The notes below the pieces were generated by a model that did not search any database, was not told the origin of the DNA, and worked only from the letters and a program-made list of their open reading frames with translations. Of a DNA stretch of 64,000 nucleotides, positions 1 to 7,280 are shown one piece after another. How positions within the stretch are numbered: position 1 is the first letter of the stretch; every line of letters begins with the position of its first letter. Both the position numbers and the translations under genes were made by a program. The stretch is from Phycisphaerae bacterium (GTDB taxonomy: Bacteria > Planctomycetota > Phycisphaerae > JAAYCJ01). The DNA is taken from assembly GCA_012729815.1 (NCBI GenBank), contig JAAYCJ010000289.1, positions 1 through 64,000 on the forward strand, written 5' to 3'.

Positions 1-314
1 ACCAGCGGGAGCGGACCGTCCTGGCGCAGCGGTCGAAGAAAATAGAACGGGATCCGGTATCCCGGTTCGGTCTCGATCGTCCACTCCTCTCGGATGTGGT
101 CATCGAGCATCTCCTCGCCCAGTTTGCGGGGGGCCAGATCGCAGCGTCCAGCCTGCTCGATCCGGTCCAGCCCCAGGGCCGCCCGAAGGCGGGGACGAAA
201 CGCCCGCTGCCAGGACTCCACGTCCTGCGGCGTCCGGCCGCGAAAGGCAAACTCGCGGGCGACGCGCTCGGCCAATACGTGAACGTAGTTGTCGGAGTTG
301 AATTCGCTGCTCAT
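1..314 (-). CDS. alpha/beta hydrolase (acetyl-xylan-esterase-like), N-terminal part, cut by the window edge
   Basis: An open frame runs from an ATG at 314 to the left edge without a stop (104 codons). The start is preceded by GAGAGGAGACC on the minus strand, a good ribosome binding site. The visible protein is a helical N-terminal segment followed by an extended strand reading YRIPFYFLRP near residue 85-95. This resembles the segment just before the first beta strands of alpha/beta hydrolases related to acetyl xylan esterase and dienelactone hydrolase. The catalytic Ser-Asp-His lie beyond the edge, so activity cannot be judged. A longer opposite-frame reading at 100-399 is a shadow. The family call rests on a short motif and is tentative; that this is a real gene is well supported by the start region and clean frame. 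Confidence 0.55.
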   Translation of the reverse strand, partial: MSSEFNSDNYVHVLAERVAREFAFRGRTPQDVESWQRAFRPRLRAALGLDRIEQAGRCDLAPRKLGEEMLDDHIREEWTIETEPGYRIPFYFLRPLRQDGPLPL

Positions 315-386
315 GAAGGTCTCCTCTCGGTTTCGAGTGCCGCGTGAGTCTCACTCTAGCGGGCCCGGCGTCCGAATCAACCCTGT

Positions 387-428
387 AAAAATGGAACACG
401 TCCGCTCCGGAGGAGGCAGCGGACGTGT
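387..428 (-). terminator. intrinsic terminator of the B12-controlled gene
   Basis: On the minus strand an 11-bp stem (396-406 with 418-428) is followed by a short U-rich run at 387-391. It lies 42 bases past the stop of the PEP-CTERM gene and before the hydrolase start, so the two are probably separate transcripts. Confidence 0.7.
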
Positions 429-469
429 GCCAAACCGAGTAGAATCGAATGGTCAGCCTGCTATCCGGT

Positions 470-1036
470 TCAAGCGAACCGTCGCCGGACCAGGGCGAGA
501 GCGGCCAGCAGGATCAGGCCGCTGGCCGGTTCCGGAACAGGGTTGGGCGGATAGGAGTCCCAGCCGAAAGCCGGGCTCCAGCCGTCCCAGTCACCGTCGT
601 GAACGATCCGGTCGGCGCATCCGATCACGGGCGCCGTCCAGCCGGTGGCGTCCGTGCGGGTCCAGTAGCTCCACCAGTCCTCGTTGACTTCATCCCAAAT
701 GTAGGTGCCGTCGTGGCCGTCATAGCCGATCTGCCTGACAAAACCGCCGGACTCGGTCAGGACCACCGAGGTGTCCGCCATGAGTGCGTACAGCAGGTCC
801 AGGCCCGTCACCGGGCTCTCTTCATCATCGATGAAATAGACGCCAAAGGCGTATTCGTTGCCCATGCTGTTCGTGTCGTAATCGACAATCACGGCCGCCA
901 GGGAATCCGACGCGGTAGCCGTTCCGATGTACGCGTATCCCGAGATGTCCAGGTCCTCCATGGTGTAGCCCGAGGCGCCAACGCCGAGAGCCGCCACCGC
1001 CAGTATGCACACAAGGCTTTGCACTTTGTCTACCAT
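470..1036 (-). CDS. PEP-CTERM surface protein with DUF4430/transcobalamin-C-like domain, under B12 riboswitch control
   Basis: The start chosen (MVDKVQ) has GGAGG eight bases upstream; a start 12 codons further up would place the ribosome site inside the gene. The 188-residue protein has a signal peptide (about residues 1-22). A single domain follows, with a GLDLLYAL helix, a GGFVRQIGYDG strand, a WWSYW strand and a GWTAP...DGDWDGW end. The tail is VPEPASG, a hydrophobic segment and RRRFA, a textbook PEP-CTERM sorting signal. The order GLxLLxAL, Gly-rich strand, aromatic WWxYW strand and DGDxDGW matches my knowledge of DUF4430, a relative of the C-terminal domain of transcobalamin and intrinsic factor. 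A cobalamin riboswitch and terminator precede the gene. I infer a surface-anchored protein that captures or holds corrinoids when the cell lacks B12. No ligand residues can be proved from sequence alone. Confidence 0.8.
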   Translation of the reverse strand: MVDKVQSLVCILAVAALGVGASGYTMEDLDISGYAYIGTATASDSLAAVIVDYDTNSMGNEYAFGVYFIDDEESPVTGLDLLYALMADTSVVLTESGGFVRQIGYDGHDGTYIWDEVNEDWWSYWTRTDATGWTAPVIGCADRIVHDGDWDGWSPAFGWDSYPPNPVPEPASGLILLAALALVRRRFA

Positions 1037-1162
1037 CTTCATTTCCTCCACGAGAGTTGGGTGTGTGTTCAATCCGCGATTTACTCTCTCTCATCCTTCC
1101 TGATTCCTGTTGCCGAATGCCTGATGTTTCAGATCGCCGGTTCACCTCCTGGTTCTGACCAC

Positions 1163-1194
1163 AAAAAAAGCCCGACCTCGCGGAAGGTCGGGCT
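1163..1194 (-). terminator. intrinsic terminator between the cobalamin riboswitch and its gene
   Basis: A perfect 10-bp stem (1169-1178 with 1185-1194, six-base loop) is followed on the minus strand by seven U residues (1163-1169). It lies about 70 bases downstream of the riboswitch and about 125 bases before the start codon. This is the expected place for an attenuator that stops transcription when cobalamin is bound. Confidence 0.85.
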
Positions 1195-1261
1195 CTGTGC
1201 GCGTTGCGCAAAAGAAATCCCGCAAACTCAGACCGCGAAGTTTGCCACGGATATCGCATCG

Positions 1262-1412
1262 ACTGCCCGGGAGGTCTTCTGGCTTGCGTTTCATCCTACC
1301 GGCCGCACCTTCCCATCCCGAGGTTTCGGGACAGTGGTATCTTTGCGGCTTTCGTCCACGCTCACAGCGGCGGGTCCGCGAGGGATTTGCACCCTGCTTC
1401 CCTGTCCGAGCT
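1262..1412 (-). promoter_or_regulatory. cobalamin (adenosylcobalamin) riboswitch
   Basis: Read on the minus strand, the leader holds the conserved series of the class: AGGGAAGCAGGGTGCAAATC near its 5' end, then GGACCCGC and a CTGTGAGCG segment. These are followed by GCCGCAAAGATACCACTGTC, GGGATGGGAAGGTGCGGC, GTAGGATGAA and finally the B12 box AAGCCAGAAGACCT. Order and spacing match cobalamin riboswitches. With the downstream terminator this predicts repression by B12. Confidence 0.95.
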
Positions 1413-1441
1413 TCGCATTCGTCAAATTGTCAATGGTCATC

Positions 1442-1469
1442 AAGATAGCGGTTTGGCTGGGGGAGTCAA
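1442..1469 (-). promoter_or_regulatory. sigma70-type promoter of the riboswitch transcript
   Basis: The -35 is TTGACT (1469-1464), the spacer is 16 bases and the -10 is TATCTT (1447-1442). The predicted start is about 20 bases before the riboswitch begins. A second TTGACA lies closer but has no matching -10. Confidence 0.6.
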
Positions 1470-1581
1470 GGGGAATCTTCAAAAACCACGCAGCGGCAAA
1501 TTCCGGTGATTTGCCCTCCGCTTGATCGCGCGGCATCATCGAGCTAGAATTGGCCGACAGACGCATCCTGGAGGATTGGCC

Positions 1582-2454
1582 ATGGACACCGTTTTCCGGG
1601 CGTCGTTTTCGCTTCTGATCGTTTTGCTCGTGCCGATAGTCGGCTACGGCCAGAGCACGCAACCGGACCTCGTCAGCGCTCAACTGCTGGGCGATGTGGA
1701 TGCCGTGGCGGCCGGTGCGGAGTTTCGTCTGGCGGTCTTGCTGAAGATCAAGCCCGGCTGGCACATCTACTGGAAGGACTCCGGCGACGCAGGTGTCCCC
1801 ACCAGCGTGCGCGTGACGTTGCCGGAGGGTTTCCGCGCCGAGACTCCGCGCTGGCCGGTGCCCAAGACGTTCACCGAGGCCGGCGGCATCGTTTCATACG
1901 GCTACGAAAATGAGGCGCCGTTGGTCCTGACGGTTCACGCGCCACAGCGGCTGGTGGATGGCGCGACGCGACGTTTCTCGGCCGAGGTGACATGGCTGGC
2001 CTGCGCGGACCGCTGCGTGCCCGGGTCGGCGAAGGTGCACTTGGATCTGCCCGTTTCCGGCGAACCTCAGCCGGCGAACGCCGAACGCGTTGCGGCGTGG
2101 GAAAAGCATCTGCCGGTCCTTGCCGACGCCCCCAACTCACCGGCCAGGGCAATGGTGACCAGCACCCACAGGCAACCGGCGAATCAGAACGTGCAGATGT
2201 CGCTGAACTGGAACCGGCCGCTGCGGAAGGTGGAGTTCTACCCGCCGGTGCACCCAGCCCTCAAGATCGATCGCGACAGTGTCACCATCGAGACGAACAA
2301 GCGGGCAACGCGAATCCGGTTCGAAGCCGGTCTGATCGGCGACGCCAAGACCCTTAAGGAGACACTGGACGCACTGGTGGTCTGGACCGACCGGAAAGGC
2401 CTGCGGCACGGTCTGGAGATACCGGTGGACTTCGATCTGAAACGTTCACCGTAG
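1582..2454 (+). CDS. secreted DsbD N-terminal (alpha) domain protein
   Basis: This 290-residue protein has a signal peptide (residues 1-23, ending GYGQ) and one immunoglobulin-like domain of the DsbD-alpha/DsbC-corrector type. Typical landmarks are KPGWHIYWKDSGDAG at about 57-71, the GYENEAPLVL strand and a cysteine pair C141-x3-C145 in WLACADRCVPG. In DsbD this domain passes electrons to periplasmic thiol proteins. Here the membrane and C-terminal thioredoxin domains of DsbD are absent. The gene stops 11 bases before a redoxin lipoprotein, so the two probably work as a redox pair in the periplasm. The start ATG at 1582 follows CTGGAGGATTGGCC; an in-frame start 20 codons earlier lacks such a site. 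Confidence 0.85.
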   Translation: MDTVFRASFSLLIVLLVPIVGYGQSTQPDLVSAQLLGDVDAVAAGAEFRLAVLLKIKPGWHIYWKDSGDAGVPTSVRVTLPEGFRAETPRWPVPKTFTEAGGIVSYGYENEAPLVLTVHAPQRLVDGATRRFSAEVTWLACADRCVPGSAKVHLDLPVSGEPQPANAERVAAWEKHLPVLADAPNSPARAMVTSTHRQPANQNVQMSLNWNRPLRKVEFYPPVHPALKIDRDSVTIETNKRATRIRFEAGLIGDAKTLKETLDALVVWTDRKGLRHGLEIPVDFDLKRSP

Positions 2455-2465
2455 GAGACAAAACC

Positions 2466-3131
2466 ATGCTCAGACGCACACTGGCGATGGGAGTGATGCT
2501 CGCCGCCGTTCTGGCGATCGGCTGCGAACAGGAGAGGCAGCCGCCCGCCCCGGCGGACGAGCCGCCGCGGGAGGCAGCCGCTCCCGCCGTCGAGCATGCG
2601 ACTGCGACGGCGGCCATCGGTGAACCGGCCCCGGACTTTGTGCTCGAGGACTGGAGCGGTCGGCGGATCGGCCTGACGGGCCATGCCGGCGACATCGTCG
2701 TCCTCGAATGGATCAACCCGGACTGCCCGTTCGTCCAGCGGCACTACAAGGAAGGGACGATGGCCCGACTGGCCGCCAAGTACGCGGATCGCGGCGTGGC
2801 GTGGCTGGCGATCAACAGCACCCACTACATGGGCCGCGGTGGCAACCAGCGTTGGGCCGAGCAGTACGAACTGCCCTACCCGATTCTGGAGGACCGCCGC
2901 GGAATGGTCGGCCGCCTCTACCAGGCGAAGACCACGCCGCATGTGTTCATCATCGATCGCGAGGGCGTCCTGGTCTACGCCGGAGCGATCGACAACGATC
3001 CGGCCGGAGTCAAGCCGCCCGACGAGCGGGTCAACTTCGTCGATCGCGCGTTGACCGAAATGGCCGCAGGCCAGCCGGTGACGATCCCCGAGAGCAAGCC
3101 CTACGGCTGTTCGGTCAAGTACACCGAATGA
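2466..3131 (+). CDS. AhpC/TSA-type redoxin lipoprotein
   Basis: The 221-residue protein opens with a lipoprotein signal ending LAIGC (C20) and a proline-rich linker to about residue 48. A thioredoxin-fold redoxin domain follows: IGEPAPDFVLEDWSG, then INPDCPFVQRHY with the candidate peroxidatic C87, and a TTPHVFIIDREG strand. A second cysteine sits near the end (KPYGCSVKY, C215). Features such as NPDCPFV and the C-terminal YGCSVKY are typical of the PRX-like1 branch of peroxiredoxin-like proteins rather than TlpA. Its place 11 bases after the DsbD-alpha gene, with a shared direction, suggests that the upstream protein reduces it or delivers electrons through it. Confidence 0.85.
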   Translation: MLRRTLAMGVMLAAVLAIGCEQERQPPAPADEPPREAAAPAVEHATATAAIGEPAPDFVLEDWSGRRIGLTGHAGDIVVLEWINPDCPFVQRHYKEGTMARLAAKYADRGVAWLAINSTHYMGRGGNQRWAEQYELPYPILEDRRGMVGRLYQAKTTPHVFIIDREGVLVYAGAIDNDPAGVKPPDERVNFVDRALTEMAAGQPVTIPESKPYGCSVKYTE

Positions 3132-3155
3132 ACCGGCTGTCTGCCTTCCGCATCG

Positions 3156-3542
3156 TCATGGATCGATCAGGCCCTGCTGGTCCAGAACATCGTATGCCCC
3201 AGTGGGCATGGCGGTCGACGCCGAGGAAGCGCGTCTGATCCTTTCCAGCAGTTCTGTCGACAGTGGCGCGTCTCGCACAATATGACCGCACCGCTCCATC
3301 TCTTCAAGCCAAGCAAGGGGCCTGACGCGGGCATGAGCGAAACTGACATACGAATCATGCCTCAGCCACGGGTGCTCGTGCCCGCGAACGGGGCACGACG
3401 CGTCGCCGCTGATGGCGTTGGTGGTGAAGTTGACCAACACTACGTTTTCCGGGTCAACGGCCGGGTCAGAAATGATCATGTGAAGGTGCGTGTCGATGTG
3501 ATGGCTAGGATCACAGAAGGTATCCCCGGCCGAGAAACTCAC
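3156..3542 (-). CDS. small toxin-like partner of a Panacea-domain protein
   Basis: The 128-residue protein starts in an ATGA overlap with the stop of the upstream DUF4065 gene, a sign of translational coupling. Its core reads HIDTHLHMIISDP, then NVVLVNFTTN, then a DASCPVRGHEHPWLRHDSYVSF segment. I recognise the pattern HLxxIISDP / VLVNxTT / C...HPxxxHxSxV as a family of short uncharacterised proteins often seen beside DUF4065 or HTH partners, with a likely PemK/MazF-like small beta-barrel look. No function has been shown to my knowledge. The toxin role is inferred from size, coupling and partner. It could instead be a non-toxic accessory. Confidence 0.6.
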   Translation of the reverse strand: MSFSAGDTFCDPSHHIDTHLHMIISDPAVDPENVVLVNFTTNAISGDASCPVRGHEHPWLRHDSYVSFAHARVRPLAWLEEMERCGHIVRDAPLSTELLERIRRASSASTAMPTGAYDVLDQQGLIDP

Positions 3543-4123
3543 GAAGTCTTCTCCGCCTCGGATTTCACCGGGAGTTCGAACAATCGCGCGATAGACCGCT
3601 CCTCCTCCGCTGCTTCCAGGATCTCCTTGAGCCGATCATTCTGTCCAATGGCTTCCAGGATGTCCGGCAGAGGAATGCGTCTTGAGGAATCACCCGGGTC
3701 GTTCTTTCGCCACTCCGGCAACTCGTGGGTCTTCTCGACGAGTTCCCACTCATCCATCGAGGCGAAATCCCTGCTCACACCGTGCAAGATGTCGATTTCC
3801 GCCCGCGACAGCGCAGCGTTGCCTGGATCGTGCACCAACTGGATTTCGTAGTTGACTTTCTGAATGTGCCTAAACAAATCCGCTGATCTGGCGTGTTTGT
3901 CGTTGATCATGTCAAGTGTTCGGCTCAGCACAGGGCCCCGCTTCATGGCCACCACGCGGTCGCCGGTGATCGGACGGCCCATCTGCGCCAACGACTTCCG
4001 GTCAGCGAGGTAAAGGAGCTTCAGAAGACGCATGTAGTTGTCGGTGCGGTTCTCCGACTGCCGCAACAGCACCGCAATTGCCTGCAGCGTTTTTTCAAAG
4101 TTGAACCGAAATGGATCGCTCAT
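3539..4123 (-). CDS. Panacea (DUF4065) domain protein, probable antitoxin
   Basis: The 194-residue protein carries the DUF4065/SocA-like core in its first 110 residues: RTDNYMRLLKLLYLADRKSL, then GRPITGDRVVAMKRGPVLSR and a charged helix. DUF4065, renamed Panacea, is the shared antitoxin domain of many toxin-antitoxin pairs; each PanA neutralises its own unrelated toxin. The C-terminal half (KTHELPEWRKNDPG...) is specific and may hold the toxin. The gene is the first of a two-gene unit, has its own consensus promoter with an inverted repeat, and overlaps the next gene by four bases. GGGAGG lies just before the ATG. Confidence 0.8.
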   Translation of the reverse strand: MSDPFRFNFEKTLQAIAVLLRQSENRTDNYMRLLKLLYLADRKSLAQMGRPITGDRVVAMKRGPVLSRTLDMINDKHARSADLFRHIQKVNYEIQLVHDPGNAALSRAEIDILHGVSRDFASMDEWELVEKTHELPEWRKNDPGDSSRRIPLPDILEAIGQNDRLKEILEAAEEERSIARLFELPVKSEAEKTS

Positions 4124-4146
4124 GGCGGCCTCCCAGCTTTTCTTTA

Positions 4147-4175
4147 ATGTTACTCATCATTCGTCATGATGTCAA
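4147..4175 (-). promoter_or_regulatory. promoter with internal inverted repeat, of the Panacea pair
   Basis: TTGACA (4175-4170), a 17-base spacer and TAACAT (4152-4147). An inverted repeat CATCAT-5-ATGATG (4155-4171) covers the spacer and the end of the -35, a natural place for autorepression by the antitoxin. Confidence 0.65.
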
Positions 4176-4195
4176 GTGCGTAGGCGGTCCCCTTC

Positions 4196-5467
4196 TCAGA
4201 CCGCCTTGACGCTGGGAAGAGAGTCCCAGTTGGTGGTGAAGCGAGCGGACCGTCGGCCCGAGCGCAGCCGCCAGCGCTGACAGAGGCCGGCGGCGCCGTA
4301 GCGGACCGCGCCGGCTCCGAAACGTTCGTTGAGCCCGTCGAGGGTGCGCATCAGGTCGTTTGATCGCTGGTCGCCGCCACCCACGAACAGGTGCCGCTGG
4401 ACCTGATCGGCCGGTGCCAGTTCGGTGAGCATGACTCCGGCCTTCTTGTACGACAGACCGTCACGGAACAAATCGACTACGCCGCGCAGAGTGTGGCGGA
4501 GCAGTTCACGCGTGTCGTCGGTGGCCACCTCAAGCCGCATCGTCGTCGAGCGGACGTAGTGCTTGTCGCGGAAGCGATCGGTCATGAGGAAGACGGTCAG
4601 GACGGAGGCGGCAAGCTTCTCGCGGCGGAGTTTCTCAGCCGCTCGCGAGGTGAACGCGGCGATCGCCTCCTGCATCTCATGCAGCGTCTGGACCGCCTGC
4701 CCGAACGAGCGAGAGACGGTAATCCCCTTCTTGGCGGGCGGCGCCAGTTCGAGCGGCAGGCACGGGATGGCCCGCAGTTCCCAGACCGTCCGCAAACCCA
4801 CGATGCCCATCCGGCGGCGGATCCAACCGTCGTCGGCGTCGCGAAGCTGACGGGCGTTCCGGATGCCGGCCTCGTTGAGCATCCGGGCGTAGGCGGACCC
4901 GACGCCCCAGACGTCCTCGACCGCGACCCGCGAAAGGGCCTGGTCGCGATACGGCGAGGCGGCCAGGTTCAGCACGCCGTCGGCTTTGTCCGAGCGTTTC
5001 GCGATGCGGTTGGCGATCTTGGCCAGCGTCTTGGTCTCGGCGATGCCGACCGAGACGGGAATGCCGGTCCAGCGATGGACGGTCTGACGGATCCGCCGGC
5101 CATAGTCGTCAAGCTCAGTATGCCGCTCAATACCGGAGAGATCCAGGAACGCCTCGTCGATCGAATAGACTTCGATGTTCGGCGTGAAGCTCGCCAGCGT
5201 CTCCATCACCCGGGCCGACATATCACCGTAGAGGGCGTAGTTGGACGAGTGGACGGCCACGCCGTGGGCGGCAAGGAACTCACGCACCTTGAACATCGGC
5301 GCCCCCATCTCGACGCCCAGCGCCTTGGCCTCGTTGGAGCGGGCGATGATGCAGCCGTCGTTATTGGAAAGCACCACCACCGGACAACCGTCAAGCTTCG
5401 GATCGAAGACCCGTTCGCACGAAACGTAGAAGTTGTTGCAGTCAACCAGCGCGACGAGTGATGCCAT
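4196..5467 (-). CDS. umuC: Y-family DNA polymerase V catalytic subunit UmuC
   Basis: The 423-residue protein has the full UmuC arrangement. The palm starts with [17 protein letters not shown] and carries [14 protein letters not shown]. The second catalytic block is [12 protein letters not shown] at about 102-113. A thumb/HhH region follows, then the little-finger domain and the UmuC-specific C-terminal part with [13 protein letters not shown]. Catalytic acidic residues (D9 and the DE pair of SIDEAF) are present. Length matches E. coli UmuC (422). The gene lies 12 bases after umuD, so it is the second gene of a normal umuDC operon for error-prone translesion synthesis. Confidence 0.95.
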   Translation of the reverse strand: MASLVALVDCNNFYVSCERVFDPKLDGCPVVVLSNNDGCIIARSNEAKALGVEMGAPMFKVREFLAAHGVAVHSSNYALYGDMSARVMETLASFTPNIEVYSIDEAFLDLSGIERHTELDDYGRRIRQTVHRWTGIPVSVGIAETKTLAKIANRIAKRSDKADGVLNLAASPYRDQALSRVAVEDVWGVGSAYARMLNEAGIRNARQLRDADDGWIRRRMGIVGLRTVWELRAIPCLPLELAPPAKKGITVSRSFGQAVQTLHEMQEAIAAFTSRAAEKLRREKLAASVLTVFLMTDRFRDKHYVRSTTMRLEVATDDTRELLRHTLRGVVDLFRDGLSYKKAGVMLTELAPADQVQRHLFVGGGDQRSNDLMRTLDGLNERFGAGAVRYGAAGLCQRWRLRSGRRSARFTTNWDSLPSVKAV

Positions 5468-5479
5468 GACTCGCTCCCC

Positions 5480-5944
5480 TCAGACCTTGTGAATAACCGC
5501 GGTAACCACTCCCCAAATCTCGAAATCCGCCTCCTCGGCCACCTCGATGGCCGGGTAGACCGGATTGGCCGGCTGAAGGACCACCCGCCCCGCCGTCAGA
5601 CGCAGGCGCTTGACGGTAAACTCGCCGTCCAGCACGGCCACCACCACGTGGCCCGAGCGGCTTCGAACCGCCCGATCGACCACCAGGATGTCCCCGTCGT
5701 GGATGCCCGCTTCGATCATGGAGTCCCCTGCCACCCGGACGAAGAACGTGGCCGACGGATGCCGGACCAGGTACGCGTTCAGGTCGAGCTTGCCCTCGAT
5801 GTAGTCGTCGGCGGGCGATGGGAAACCCGCCTGCGTACACCCGCCGAATAGGGTGATCTGGTAACTCGTCTTTCCGCAGGTCCGATAAATGCATCGAACG
5901 GACCTCCGGTTCTCGCCTCCAACCTCGTCTTGCAGCCCATTCAC
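5480..5944 (-). CDS. umuD: UmuD-type SOS mutagenesis protein (S24 autoprotease)
   Basis: The reading frame holds the cleavage region TQAGFPSPADDY, the catalytic serine in VAGDSMIEAG and the catalytic lysine in GEFTVKRL, so self-cleavage should work. Cleavage would fall between Ala and Gly, as in many UmuD homologues. The start is uncertain. I chose the GTG at 5944 (154 residues) because AGGGGA stands eight bases upstream. A TTG at 5998 is possible but starts close to the promoter. The best ribosome site of the region (GGAGG, eight bases before ATG at 5894) leads into a different frame that loses the UmuD sequence, which is odd. The gene is followed at 12 bases by umuC. Confidence 0.85.
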   Translation of the reverse strand: MNGLQDEVGGENRRSVRCIYRTCGKTSYQITLFGGCTQAGFPSPADDYIEGKLDLNAYLVRHPSATFFVRVAGDSMIEAGIHDGDILVVDRAVRSRSGHVVVAVLDGEFTVKRLRLTAGRVVLQPANPVYPAIEVAEEADFEIWGVVTAVIHKV

Positions 5945-6004
5945 GTGTTCGATCCCCTGTTCTGTCAACGACTTAGGCCGACCGCCGACAACCGGCAACC
6001 ATAC

Positions 6005-6045
6005 CTAACGTGCGTTAGTATACTGATGACCAATCGAGGTGTCAA
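6005..6045 (-). promoter_or_regulatory. umuDC promoter overlapped by a palindromic operator candidate
   Basis: The promoter is near consensus: TTGACA (6045-6040), 17 bases, TATACT (6022-6017). A palindrome CTAACG-2-CGTTAG (6005-6018) overlaps the -10 and the likely transcription start, and TTAGTA/TACTGA (6015-6026) is a second near-palindrome. I infer a LexA-type SOS operator. Confidence 0.7.
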
Positions 6046-6072
6046 GCATTACAGTAACATTCATAAATTACA

Positions 6073-6101
6073 TTGCGTTGCCCATATGGACGTGGTAACA
6101 T
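6073..6101 (+). promoter_or_regulatory. probable promoter of the TPR lipoprotein gene
   Basis: TTGCGT (6073-6078), a 17-base spacer and TAACAT (6096-6101), 30 bases before the start codon, in an AT-rich gap between divergent genes. Confidence 0.45.
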
Positions 6102-6130
6102 CCGATGGACGCTTTGGAAGGATCGACGCT

Positions 6131-6820
6131 ATGAAGGATTTCCGGATTCGCCAGGGAGTGGTGGCCTGCATCCTGTTGGGGCTGCTGGCGGGCTGTGAAG
6201 GGACGACTGACCCGATCAGTATCTACAACACCGGCCTGGAGCAGTATGAGGTCGGCGAGTACGACCGGGCCATCGGAATGTTCAAATGGTCCCTCGAAGA
6301 GGGCGGACGCGAGTTCAAGCCGGCGCTGCTGGCCTTGGCCAAGACGCACCTGGCCCTGGCTCGGCGGTCGTTCCAGCAGCGGGAGTTTCTCGCGGCCTAC
6401 AAAGACCTCGAGACGGCTCTGAACTGGGCGAATCAGGCCATCAACGCCGATCCGGGCAATCCGGAGACGTTCCGGGTGAAGGTGGCGATCCTCAAGATGC
6501 GCGGCGAGGTGGAAGGCGTCCTCGTGACCGCCCGGCGCGCCGCCGAACTGGTCGGCCCTTCGCCGAGCACGGTGATCATGCTCGCCCGGACCTACCGCGA
6601 ACAGGGCGACTACGACAACGCGGTCATCACCCTCAAGCAGGGCCTGAGCGTCAGCCCGGACAATGTGGAACTGAACGTCGAACTGGCGCGGCTTTACGAT
6701 ACGATCGGCCGCGGCAGTCTGGCCCTGGAGCACTATGAGCGGGCCTACCGGCTGGCCCCGGACTATCCGGGCTTGGAGCAGCGGATCAACCGGCTGCGCA
6801 CCGGCACAGACGGACGCTGA
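6131..6820 (+). CDS. TPR-repeat lipoprotein
   Basis: Start at 6131 follows GGAAGGA; the frame is open further up but runs into the umuD promoter. The 229-residue protein has a lipoprotein signal ending LLAGC (C22), then about five tetratricopeptide-like helical pairs. These include YNTGLEQYEVGEYDRAIGMFKW near residue 35, AYKDLETALNWANQAINADP near 90-110, and two classic TPRs with YREQGDYDNAVITLKQGLSV and LARLYDTIGRGSLALEHYERAY near the end. Such proteins act as scaffolds in outer-membrane or periplasmic assemblies. No partner is visible in the neighbourhood, so the role is unknown. Confidence 0.8.
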   Translation: MKDFRIRQGVVACILLGLLAGCEGTTDPISIYNTGLEQYEVGEYDRAIGMFKWSLEEGGREFKPALLALAKTHLALARRSFQQREFLAAYKDLETALNWANQAINADPGNPETFRVKVAILKMRGEVEGVLVTARRAAELVGPSPSTVIMLARTYREQGDYDNAVITLKQGLSVSPDNVELNVELARLYDTIGRGSLALEHYERAYRLAPDYPGLEQRINRLRTGTDGR

Positions 6821-7280
6821 TCCCGTAGGTGAAGATTCGGAATCATTCTCTGCTTTTTTCCAGCCGGGGCCGAATTTTGCACTGGACGGAATTGGCGGCG
6901 TTTGTTATATTCCAAACTGGAGAGAGAAAGAATGGAGTGAGTGGAGGGAGAGAATCTCACTGATGGTTCACCAATCCACGCACAGTTCTTGGTGCTCTTC
7001 TTTTCGGGTTGTCTGATTTGGTTATTCAGGCAGTTTAGAAAAACCGGGCAACTCCCGGTCAGGTGGAAAGTTTGGGCCGGTTTCCTTGACGGGAAGGTAG
7101 AGAGACACAAATTCTTAGAATTCGTGCCCCTCACCCGAACAGGCACGTGGTTAGGACTTTGGGACACAAAGAAACCGGCCCTTCTTTTGCATTGTACGGA
7201 TTGCGTCCATCTAACGCAATACCCCCCGCTCCGTCCGCAAGCCGTCCGCAGTTCCCCCCATCTTCCGAAAGGATGTTCCC
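6821..7280 (+). other. 460-base gap without a gene
   Basis: No open frame here has coding character. A weak promoter for the next gene can be proposed: TTGCAT (7187-7192), 17 bases, TCTAAC (7210-7215). A 13-base inverted repeat AATTC-3-GAATT lies at 7110-7122. A CCGGG-5-CCCGG hairpin lies near 7043-7058 without a T-run. Confidence 0.4.
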
